Assembly (NCBI GenBank): GCA_027943245.1
Contig: JANDJZ010000046.1
Span: 1-64,000, forward strand
Source of the DNA: Acanthamoeba sp. SK_2022b
Taxonomy: Eukaryota; Discosea; Longamoebia; Acanthamoebidae
Reading direction: 5' to 3'
DNA: 64,000 bases
This document shows positions 45,001 through 54,365 of the stretch, piece after piece (the first letter of the stretch is position 1; every line of letters begins with the position of its first letter). Under the pieces are notes generated by a model, which worked only from the letters and a program-made list of their open reading frames with translations, was not told the DNA's origin and did not search any database. The position numbers and the translations under genes are program-made.

Positions 45001-46493
45001 GTCGCACAGGTTGGGCTGCCGTCTCCCTTTCTTTTTCGTCTTCTTCCTCCCCCTATTCTTTTCTTCGTTCTTCTTTTTCGCTTTCGCTTTCATGGCCGCG
45101 TTCGATGCCCCCTTCGGGGGCACGCCTGGGGTTTCCTTTTCAGTTGCTCGCCCATGACGGATTGAGTCGCCCTCTCGCTCGGCTCTCTCCGATTCTCCCT
45201 CTCTCCATCGCCGTATCTCCTCCTCAAGTAGAGGCTGCTGCGACTCTCCTTTCTATAGCGTGGTGACGGGAACGTCAAAAATCGCGTGAACTTGGTCGAG
45301 AGCGTTAGTACGTGTTACATGAAGCTGGCAATCTGTACCTGTTGTTCAATATACCCGATGGCCTGCTCCATGCCGGCCATGATGAGTCCGATCCTTCTCT
45401 GGGTCCTCTCCTGCCGATTCTCTGCAAAAGCAAGCTCGAAGTTGATGAGAAACAGTGCATTCGTTTGCACTTCGGCAGCGGTTTCCCTTCGGCCTGGCCT
45501 GTCACACACAACCACACACCACACCACACCACACCACACCACACCACACCACAGAAGTCGCATGAGTGCACGCTAATGCTGGGCATATGGCTTCAAGCTA
45601 TCCGAGTACCTCCTTGACAACGCGCACGATTGCGCTCATGAGGCTGACCTCCTCGAGCAGGAGCTGCAGCGAAACCAGGCCCTCGCCCACAATCTGTGCG
45701 ATCTCCTTGGGGCTAATATCGATCTTCGTCCGCACCTTCTTGTTCTTCTTTTGCTTCTGTTTAGGTTGTGTCTTGTCTTTGGTCGACGCCTTTTTGTCGT
45801 CTCCACGTGACCGCTTCGCTTCCCGTCGCTGCCGCTTGAGCGATGCCTTCTCGTCCATGGATTGGATGTGACCGAGTATGCAGCGGAGGGAGGCCAGGGC
45901 CGACCGGCAAACCTCCTGATCCTCGCTGCCGATCGTCACGATCAGCTGCTCGACGTGTTCTATCAGCACGTTCTTGCTGCCCTTCATGAACGACCGCATG
46001 CCGCCCTTCACGTATACATGCGCACGTCACGACTCAAGCTCATATGAATGAGAGCAGCGGTGCGTGTGGTACCGATCTGCCGAGAATGATCTCTATGCAG
46101 CGCCCGCACTCTTGCATCATCTCCACGTTCAGAGACACGTTGACGGCGGCAGTCGATCCCGTCTTGGCGTAAAAGGACCTGACAGGACAGCAGCCGAGTG
46201 ATGTGCTCGAACGGTTAGTGGGCAGAGGAGAGCTACGCGTCTACTGGCTGCAGTGGGAGAAGAATGTAGTACCGCCAGAAGAGGTTCTCGTGGACGTCAA
46301 ACAGAGAAGCGATGCCATGCATACGGATGAACCGTCGCACGAAGCGATCGTCTTGGCTGATGAGGGCCGCGCTAAGCGAGGTCAGCAGCCGTTTTGTGAC
46401 CCGCCCGCGCAGCACATTTACCCAATACAGCGGGTACTCCACCTGCACACAAACGGGGTGAATTTCCCTTAGCACCTGTTTGTTTTCATTCAT
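39432..46493 (-). CDS. GBD/FH3 - Tyr-rich linker - PH - CLU - TPR protein with basic tail (copy B)
   Basis: This paralogue of copy A has the same plan. The first exon is MNENKQ (46493-46476), spliced in phase 0 to VEYPLYWVNVLRGRV. The FH3-like region (46440-45340) has FIRMHGIASLFDVHENLFWR. A long acidic linker (45120-44130) carries many Tyr motifs (YVQVEP, YYVEVNE, YENEA, YQELDF) and a polyproline run. The PH domain (44030-43355) has KKGELYMWSVRV and DQQWWTRAIIINRG. The CLU domain (42960-41910) has GLTAYINYSLNSRFPN, AYGSADGGRTLHNKY and GTDGRFYVLDTARVFPPT. The helical extension (41860-40570) has DMHRAGINLRYLGHLRKHV. A TPR-like region (40480-40010) has EALRIDPTQADVLAEYAAYL. Unlike copy A there is no C2 domain. 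The last 170 residues are Ser/Thr-rich and end in KKEKSKKKQKQKS. An insertion splits the PH domain near 43770-43600. Introns are mostly short, several carrying microsatellites. Confidence 0.85.
40957..41024. repeat. (CG)n-(CA)n microsatellite in intron of copy B
   Basis: A short alternating CG run passes into about 25 CA units. On the coding (minus) strand the (TG)n leads directly into the acceptor TATGCGCAG before ESKEWDLKKAM. Confidence 0.9.
41967..42036. repeat. (CA)n microsatellite in intron of copy B
   Basis: About 34 CA units (TG on the coding strand) lie in the intron that follows the CLU-domain exon ending PLCSDAFSR, near its donor end. Confidence 0.9.
45502..45553. repeat. (ACACC)n pentanucleotide repeat in copy B
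   Basis: About nine ACACC units lie in an intron of the FH3-like region, between the exons ending IVRVVKE and beginning with NALFLINFELAF. On the coding strand it reads (GGTGT)n. Confidence 0.85.
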
Positions 46494-47008
46494 GAACGTT
46501 ATAATTACAAATACATAAATTATATTAAGAACGAAAAAGAAAGGTTGCCATGAAGTTGCGGGAGAAGAGGGGGGGGGGGTACAGGAGTGTGCTGGCGCTT
46601 GAGCTGAGCGTGACGCTCCAAGCGTGGGGAAGAACTGGCCGCTTTGTCCTTGCCGGCCAGCGCTGCACTGCTCAGCATGCTCCTGCGCAGCATGGTGGTG
46701 GGATGGAAGGTGGGCTGCTCTTCAACCTTCGCCGGTGTGGTGTGATGCGTCTTGTTCCACTCCGAAGTTTAGGTTGGGTTGTCCCAACGCACGCGGCAGC
46801 CCTTTCGTTGTCCTTTCGTGAGGCCGCGAGCCGACCCTCCAATGAGGCGCCGCGACTTCAAACAAAAGGATCTCGCTGGGACTGTGGCTGGCCCTTCTGT
46901 TCTCTTCCCTTTATTGACGGCGAAGGCCACTTCGCGCGTATCGCTTTCGCGTTTTGCTTTCGTTCTTCGTTCTTGGTTATTCTCGTTCACTCCTTTCTCG
47001 TCAGCCGG
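46494..47008. other. Intergenic: CRT-like 3' side to copy B promoter
   Basis: No gene is supported. An AT-rich block at 46497-46545 (TAATTACAAATACATAAATT) just upstream of the copy B start is a likely core promoter. The rest is GC-rich and contains the CRT-like poly(A) signal at 46910-46915 on the minus strand. Confidence 0.45.
46910..46915 (-). terminator. Poly(A) signal AATAAA, CRT-like gene
   Basis: AATAAA on the minus strand lies about 95 bp past the CRT-like stop codon at 47009. Confidence 0.5.
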
Positions 47009-48949
47009 CTAGTTGATGTCGGTCCGTTGGTTGGACTCGTAGGCGACGACCTGGGGCGTCTTGATGCCGAGGCGGTACATGTAGGACTTGCGGAGGTAGA
47101 GCTGGTCCTTGGCCTCGGGCTTGACGGCGAACACCTGCTCGGGCACGCCGGCGAGTCGCGGGTTGAAGAGAGCGACGGTCCGCTCCTTGGTCAGCTCGGG
47201 CTCCGTGCCTTCCTTGTCCAGCAGGTCCTTGTTCTCCTCGTCGGCGCTGGGCTCGGGCTCGGCCGGGCTGCTGGCCGCAGAGTAGATGGCGAAGCCCACC
47301 AGCACAACGACGAGCGACACGATCGTCTCCCAGTTGAAGTCCTCCGTGAATTGGAACATGATAAAGTGCAGCGTGTAGACGACCTGGGTCAGCGGCAGAC
47401 GCAGGGCGAAGGCCAGCGTGAAGAGCGTGGCCGAGGCGTGCTTGGTGACGAGCAGGATGAAGATGTTGTAGCCAAAGTTGACGACGACGTACATGCCCGT
47501 GAAGATATAGTTGTACTCACAGGAGTCGCCGGGCAGCGTGTTCCATCTGTCGTGATAACCACCGTGGAATGAGCAAGCTCGGTACGCCTTTACACAAGCG
47601 CCTCGTCACATCACGACAGAATGATGTACCCGAGAAGACAGAAGTAGCCGTTCTTGATCTGGTCAGGAATCTCGCTCGCCGAGATGCCGCCGAAGCCAGG
47701 AAGCATGGTGACTGGGAGGAGCGACAAGCTCACGCCCAGCTGGAACCTGTTTCCGGAAGGAAGAAATCGTCCAGTTAGACGCCAGTGCTACCCCACTAGT
47801 TGGCCCAAAAGAGGGAGGGGCACCAGGCCACCCAGGAGCCCATGTAGTAGACGTCGAGCACCACCTGGCCGAACGCGAGTTCCTTGGTGACGTTGGACAG
47901 CGCCTGCGGGATGTTGTTCGATCTGCAGGGGGTACGCACGGTTGGGTCACACAGTCCGGCCTAGGCCTAGATGGTAGGGAGGCTGCTACGTACACGTAAA
48001 TGAGGATTGCATACCAGATCGCGGGCGGATCGTCGCTATTCTTGTTGTTGGTGAACAACGGGATGAGCGCGACGAAGGCGCCGGCGAGGATGATCGTCGC
48101 ACCGCCGATCTTGCCCAGCCCGTACCTTGCCCTGAGGACGATGAACGAGGCCACCATGGTCATCGGGATGATCGTCTGCATCGCCACCCGACGCCGCATA
48201 CGCGAGCCTTCAGCCATCCGAGCATCCAAAGCCGCCACGCTGCCACTAGTACGCATGGGCTGTGTGTCTGCCTATAGATAGATATATCATACCTGGTTGA
48301 TGATGTTCTGGAGGGTGGCCGGAGTGTTGGGGGCACCGATTGAGAACAGGAAGCCAGCGAGACCGTCGAACACGCCGAAGAGGAAGAACTTCCACACGGG
48401 GAAAGCCCTGCACAAGATCACGGAGGGGAGAGACGAGACGACGTAAGCAAACTACTGCAGAAGAGTGTATGTGTGGCGTCGAGACGGAGGATGGGAGGGA
48501 GGGCGAACGCTTACTTCATCTCATCGGTGATGTCGTTGGTGAAGAAGTATTTGTAGGAGGTGATGATCTGCGCCAGCACGCAGTAGGTCAACGTCGTGAA
48601 CTGGTTGTTGAACCAGGCGTAGTTGGAGCCGAACTTCATCTGGTTATACCGACCAGTGACACTGTTGGCTGTTGCGTGCGTCAGGTGTGAGAAAAAGCGA
48701 CGATCGTGGAAGGAGATGGGCTATACCTATGCCAAAGAGAACGAGAAGGAAGAAGTAGATGAGAATGCGGAGAGTCTTGGGCGTGAGCTTGGCCCGCCAG
48801 TAGGCGGCCGTGAAGAGCTGTCTGATGTCCGCCTGCTTCCTGGCCAGCCACGATTGGCCCGACTGGCCCCCGGCCAGCAGCGGCACCTCGTCATCCGGCA
48901 TACGCAGCTCGTCCATCGACGCCTCGGTCTTTCCCCTTCTGCTCTTCAT
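47009..48949 (-). CDS. CRT-like transporter (chloroquine-resistance-transporter family, drug/metabolite transporter fold)
   Basis: CRT-like proteins are ten-helix carriers of the drug/metabolite superfamily that sit in vacuolar or plastid membranes and move amino acids, peptides or thiols. The start at 48949 (MKSRRGKTEASMDELRMP) is followed by a hydrophilic N-tail with a dileucine-like DDEVPLLAG, then helix 1 (LIYFFLLVLFGI). Later exons give FNNQFTTLTYCVLAQIITSY, FFLFGVFDGLAGFLFSIG, the family signature NTPATLQNIINQ|TIIPMTMVAS with GKIGGATIILAGAFVALIPL, LAFGQVVLDVYYMGSWVAW, and CEYNYIFTGMYVVVNFGYN. The last helices are LTQVVYTLHFIMF and ETIVSLVVVLVGFAIYSA. The acidic C-tail ends ESNQRTDIN. 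Seven or so exons are separated by introns of 60-150 bp. Amoebozoa are known to carry members. The dileucine suggests endolysosomal sorting, which is inferred. Confidence 0.87.
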
Positions 48950-49662
48950 CTGCACGCCACGTTGTCGTGAGCGTGTGCAGGCAGACGTGGTGGCACAGGC
49001 CAAGCATGGCACGCCTTGGCAGAATTATCAGCTTGGAGGTCGCGACTGGGAGGTTAGGACCATACGGTTTGGCCAATAAAAAAAAAAAAAACAGATATTT
49101 GCAAAATGAAAATGGCCATTTAAAAGCCAAGGCCTTGGGGCCAGAGGACACCAAAGGCCTCAGGGGCGAAGAAATAAACTAAAAATAAAGATAGCTCGGT
49201 GGAAAGAAATCGAAAAAAAGACCCTACCTCTCTTCAACACGTGAAAGCCCCGAACGCGCTTGGTCTGGCTGCAGATCAAACAGTGTTTGATTATGGACGG
49301 GCAGGGCAACGGAGAACAACCTCCCGGAAGGCGCGGGGAAAGCGTTGCCTCTTTCCCGCCGTCACGCACTAGTTCCTGCTTTTATTCCGGAACGGAGACC
49401 GCTCCCCGAAACCAATAAAACGCTTTGACCTTTACTGTCGACAAAGTGCTCAATCGAGCCTAATAATTGTTACTTTAAATAATTATTCGCTCTTTGTTGT
49501 GGGCAGCACAAGACCCAAAACGAAGAGAAGAGCACGACAAAGAAGAAGGATACAATCTCTTGCGTGAGGTTGTTGTCGGGGACATAGAGTTGTCCGGCCT
49601 CTTGACTTTCTTGCGTGCTCTGGCCTGTGCGGTCGGCGTGTGTGCGTCGCGACGCCGTGCTC
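48950..49662. other. Intergenic: WDR44-like 3' side to CRT-like promoter
   Basis: No gene is seen. The region contains A-runs (49077-49090), AT-rich patches near 49180 and 49460-49490, and on the minus strand an AATAAA at about 49383 that could end the WDR44-like transcript. Confidence 0.4.
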
Positions 49663-50228
49663 TCAGCTTTCCTCAGGCTGTTCGTTGTGGTAGACGTGAA
49701 GATCGCCGTCAAGCGAGGCGGCCACGATCACCTGGCCGTGCACGCCCTCGATCGCCGGCGCAAAGGACGCCGCGGTCGCCATGCCCTCTTCTTCGGCGGT
49801 GACTGAGATTGATCCAGGCGTGGGACACGCATGAGCTTTGCCACACACACCACACCAAATGGCGTGTGACAGAGAGCTCACAAAGAGACCGCGCCCGTAC
49901 CTTGGAAGTATTCACACGCCTTGTTTCGCTTCTCCTTCCCCACCTCCCACAGAAATACATTCTGGTCCTCAGATCCCGCCACAACGTACTTGCCATCGTT
50001 GCTGCATGACAGTGGCGGAGAGGGAGGAGATTGGGGGCGAGAGTAAGAGGCCAGGGCTCCCTCTCTCTCTCAAGCGGCGAAAAGAAGCGGAGAAGAGGAC
50101 AAACCTGAGCGTCGCTTTGACCTGGAACTCTCTGCTGGTGTAACCGGCGTATTTACAGATCAACGAAAAATCCTTAGTTCTGTACAACCGTGCCGAAGAA
50201 TCATTCGATGACACCAACATCTAATGGA

Positions 50229-50300
<72 letters not shown>

Positions 50301-53089
50301 CACGTAAGTTTGTGGGGTTCCCAACAGCTCGCCAGCACGCCAAGCGAGTACAGAAGGGAGGGCAGGAGGGGAGCGTACGTGCTTGCCGTCCTTCGAGGCC
50401 TCAATTCCGGTGACCTTGCGACGGATGTGGTCTCTGCCCTTAAATCGCGAGTTGTGGATGTGCACCTCCTTGGCCACTTTCATCTCCTGCAGGCCAGGCG
50501 TCGTCGACGTGAGTACTCCAGCGGACCAACTAAACGGTCGTTCGAAGCCAGTTGCTTGCTTGGGTGGGTGGGTGGGGGAGCGAGGTTCGGCGCACGTACA
50601 ATTGTGGGTCGCGGCGAGGTCGAGCCCTCCGCCTCCGGGCTCGTGGGCTCTTTCGTTATGGCCTCCTTCGGTGTTGTCGAGGACACGGAAGGAAGGGTGA
50701 GCAAGGGCCATCGACCGTCTGCAGCTGAGTTTGCAAGAAGTCCGGCAGGGGGAGGTAAAGGTGCCCACCTCGGTCTCGCAGAAGAGGAGCTTGCCAGTGT
50801 CGGTGCCAACGACGAGATATTCGCCCTTGTCGGACACGAATGCGCCTGCCGTGATCATGTCGCCAATCTCTACCTGGAACGCGATTCGCTTGCGCGGGAT
50901 GTTCCAAACGTAGATTCGCTTGTCCAGACCTCCGCTCATGAACACCTTGTTGTTCTGCACATGTCGGAAGTGAGACGCGGCCGGCACACGACCTCACTCG
51001 AGGCTCGGAGAGGGGAGGAGGGGAAGGGGAGCAGTACGATCGGATGGAACGCGACTGTGGTGACAAAATCCTTGTGCTCAAAGCACGAGACGCAGTCGTC
51101 GCACGACATGTGCCAGAGTCGCACAGTGCAGTCCATCGACGAAGACAGAAGAAACTCGTTCTGGGTAAGAAGAGGCGAACCAACGCGTCAGACAGACGGT
51201 ACAAGGAGGAAGAGGAGGAAGCGGAAGAGGCCATACGTTGGACCAGGAGATGCAGAGAATATCAAGGGTGTGGCCGGGGAAACTCTTGAAGCACACCGGG
51301 TCCAGGAATTGACTGAGCCGGCCCTTCTTGCCTTCGTCTGGTGGAGGATTAAAGGAGGGAAGGGGATGAAGCGTGCACGTCGTTAGACTCGGCCCGCAAT
51401 GGCCATCGAAGGAGAATCGAGAAAAGGCAGTCGAGGTGCGGGAGGGTAGGCAACTGTTCTCACCCGTGGCATACTTGGGGTCCACCCGCCACACGCGCAG
51501 CACACCGTCGCTGCCCGCGGTGGCCAGGAATCGCCCGTCCGGGCTGAACTGCATCACCCAGATCGCGCCTTGGGTGCCGCACAGCAGTGGCAGCAAGCAA
51601 GCAACAACGTGAGTGATCTGGCCGGGGAGTGGGCCAGCGTGGAGTGAGCTGGATCTGTACCGTAGTGCCCGCCTTCCTGTTCGCCCAATGTCTGCACCTG
51701 ATACAGCTTGTTGAGCGTGGCGTCCTTCTTCTTGTGCTTCTTCTCCACCTGCAAGAATCGGCGCTTTAGACCTGTGTGGCGGCCAACGAGATCAGCGCTT
51801 CAACGACGGGGGACGCACCTTGATGTAGCCGTTCTCGTCGGTTTCTTCGCCCTGCTCGGCTTCGTCGCCCTTCTTGGGTGGCTTCTTTTTGGTGTCCTTC
51901 TTGGGTTTCTCCTTGTCCTTGGGCGTCCGCTTGTGGAATATGCTGAGCCGCACCAGACCGCCCTTCTTGCTGCCCTCCTTCTCCTTGCCCTTGCTGTTGT
52001 TCGTCTCCTTGCTGCTGCTGTTCTCCTTGTCCTTGTCCTTGCTGGTGCGCTGGCCGCCGGTGGACTTGTTGCCGTCTTCGGCGTTGCCCTTGCTGTTGGT
52101 CCGCTCCTTGTCTTCGCCGTCGGCCTTCTGCTCCGTGCTGGCCGACGAGAAGGACTCGTGATACGAGCTGTCGGCGTTGCGGGCCGAGTTCGTGTTGTGC
52201 CACCGCTCCCGGGAGTCGACGTAGCCGCCACTGCGCGGTCCGCTTTCTCGCCGCCCGTTCTGGTCGACCTGGGGCAAGTCCTCGAGCTCCTGCAGCGAGG
52301 AGATGATGGTGTCGAGGTTCTTTATGGCCTTCTTGCGCTCCTCCTTGCGCGCGGCCTTTTCCTTCTCGCGCTCCAGCTCGCGTTCTCGTTCTTCGTCCGT
52401 CATTCCGCCTGCTCGCAGTCCGCGCACCAGCACCGCCGTGCTATCTGCTGCGGACACCATGCGAAAGTGATAGAAATAAATAAATAAACAAAAATATAAT
52501 ATAAACATACCACAACAGCAAGTGCAAACGCCATACAGTCAGCAGGGTATCCATCTCAAGACGATCATTGAATTCATTTTCGTGGAGGCGAGGCTTGCGT
52601 AGCGCGAATAAATGGGTTCAATTCAAATAAAATCAAGAAATATATGGGGGAGGGCCCCATACCAGTCAGTGGGCGCTGTCTGACGTTACCGCTGTTTGTT
52701 CGATCGATTCCTCCTCCACTGCTGCCACCTCCGCTCAGGCGCGGCGAGAGGACGGCTCGTGCCAGTGAAGGCGAAGTATCAGTCGCATGCGGGGCCGAGG
52801 CTACCATTCTCTCCCCCTCCTCCATCGCAGCGGCTCGCTTCATAGCGGTTCGTCCCAGCGTATCCTTGCCCTTGTCTTTGTTTTTCTTGGCTCGACGCTT
52901 CAACTCCTCGCTTGAAGTCGAGTCGTCGCTATCTTCCTCTTCGTCTTCTTCCTCTTCGTCCTCATCTTCGCTGTCACTGCTTGACTCCTCCTCTTCATCT
53001 TCATCCTCGTCCGAAGATTTGCCATGACGCCTGTATTTGTGCTCTTCTTCTTCGTCAGAGCTGCTGCTCTCCTCGTACGACGAATTCAT
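49663..53089 (-). CDS. WD40-repeat protein, WDR44 (Rab11-binding) like
   Basis: WDR44 binds Rab11 on recycling endosomes. The start at 53089 (MNSSYEESSSSDEEEEHKYR) opens an acidic Ser/Asp/Glu-rich region, followed by a charged helical region (TDEERERELEREKEKAARK) and a Lys-rich stretch. WD40 repeats begin at GAIWVMQFSPDGRFLATAGS (51580). The repeats match the WDR44 pattern closely: GHTLDILCISWSN, SSSMDCTVRLWHMSCDDCVS, HKDFVTTVAFHPI, SGGLDKRIYVWNIPRKRIAF, GTDTGKLLFCETE, HIHNSRFKGRDHIRRKVTGI, SSNDSSARLYRTKDFSLICK, and SNDGKYVVAGSEDQNVFLWE. It ends with DLHVYHNEQPEES at 49663. About ten introns are present, one with a long TG repeat. No FFAT motif or proline-rich tail was recognised. Confidence 0.9.
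50229..50299. repeat. (CA)n microsatellite next to a splice acceptor, WDR44-like gene
   Basis: About 35 CA units. On the coding strand the (TG)n run ends a few bases before the acceptor GGTCCATTAG of the exon MLVSSNDSSARLYR. Confidence 0.9.
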
Positions 53090-54365
53090 ACTCTCAATTG
53101 AAGATGTGCCGACCCTCTGTCAGCCTGAATTGATCCAAATAAGCGGACCGAATGCAAGTGAAATGGGCGAATTTTTCTCTCCTGTGCGAGGTGAGATGGC
53201 AGCGAAGCTCGTTTCTCGCCGCTAAGACAGAGATTTGAAGTGAGGGGGGGGGGGCTGTGGCGTGAAGATGGGCACAGCACAGCAAATCGTGCAAGGCCAC
53301 AAGCTGCTCTGTCGCCCGTCTGCCCCTGACAACCCTACAATCCCCGTGTGTCGGCAAAAACAACCTCAAGAAACCAAAAATAAAATAAACAACAGTTTAC
53401 TGTGGCACCAGACGGCCGCAGGTGAGAACGGCCGAGTGCCCAGAACCCCGCCTGTGTTTCCCACCCACAAAAGGGTGAGGGAAGTTGGCGTCGCATGTAG
53501 TTGCCCTTCAATTGTCCGCTCCGGTCAGCGCCAAGTGATGGTGCTGCTATCGGGTGTTGCGCCCCGGTGGCCGTTGGGTGGTCCCCTAGCCCTCTGTTCG
53601 AGGGCTGTGCCAGCGAGTGACCGTGCTTAGCCGCCGGAGCAGTGGAGCGGGTGAAGGCTGGGGTCGGAGTGGTTGCCGGTGGTCTCCCTGCACACAGGGA
53701 GGAGCCGCCCGGAGGAAGTATTCGAGCAGTGGGTGCTCTTGAGGGTTGGTGGCAAGTGGTGGTATCTCATGGTCGTCGAGCGTCAGCGCGGACTCCCACC
53801 TATTCTGCACCTCACCACGAGTTGGTGAACATTTTCCTTGGAAGAAGTTGAAGTTGAGAGTCGCGTTGCATAGTCAGTAGTTGGATTGATGTTGTTTCGA
53901 AGTAACATGCTGACTGTCGGTTCGCCGCTGCCGTCAAGTGAATGGGACAGGAAGGCTAGCCGGGCTTCCCTCACCCAACCCCAAAACGCTCGCCCCTTCT
54001 CTTTGGGGCGATACACTCTGCCCCAGAGGCCCATTGTGGGACGCTAGAGGAAAAATTAAGGAAAAGGATATTCTCGTAATGTTATCGTCAAACTTGATTG
54101 GATAACGAGAATCAAGGGGAAACTACCGCCAAAGCAGTGTGTAGATCCTCTCGAGAGCTGCACATGCCGATCAGATAGTGTCGTTCTCCGTTGAGCTCAT
54201 CGTAATTCGCCAGTTGCTCCGGCCCACGCCGTGGTTGCGGTTGCTAATGGACACTTTAATTTCTGCACCTGGTGGCGGACTTCCGTTGCGGCTATGCGTG
54301 ACTTCACAGTTGTCGCGCCTTTCTGAAGAACCAACAGCGCGCGACAAACCTAAGCCACCAGAACG
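53090..54365. other. Long divergent intergenic region with hairpins
   Basis: This 1.28-kb stretch lies between the divergent WDR44-like and receptor E genes. I found no coding sequence with family features. The central part (53460-53860) is GC-rich and carries two 7-bp perfect hairpins (53588-53606 and 53684-53701). It may hold an unrecognised non-coding RNA or simply two promoters. A tRNA was looked for and not found. Confidence 0.4.

Noticed and set aside
45500..45553. CRISPR-like or telomere-like repeat
   Set aside because: The array is an uninterrupted 5-bp tandem repeat without spacers, and it lies inside an intron of a eukaryotic gene.
46550..47572. 340-residue plus-strand open frame
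   Set aside because: It is antisense to the CRT-like transporter, whose minus-strand frame shows clear membrane helices and family motifs.
53580..53615. Possible tRNA (TTCGAG resembling a B box)
   Set aside because: There is no matching A box, no cloverleaf and no acceptor stem. The sequence forms only a simple 7-bp hairpin.
53262..53630. 122-residue open frame in the divergent spacer
   Set aside because: There is no family pattern, no conserved composition and no support from neighbours. It is treated as non-coding.
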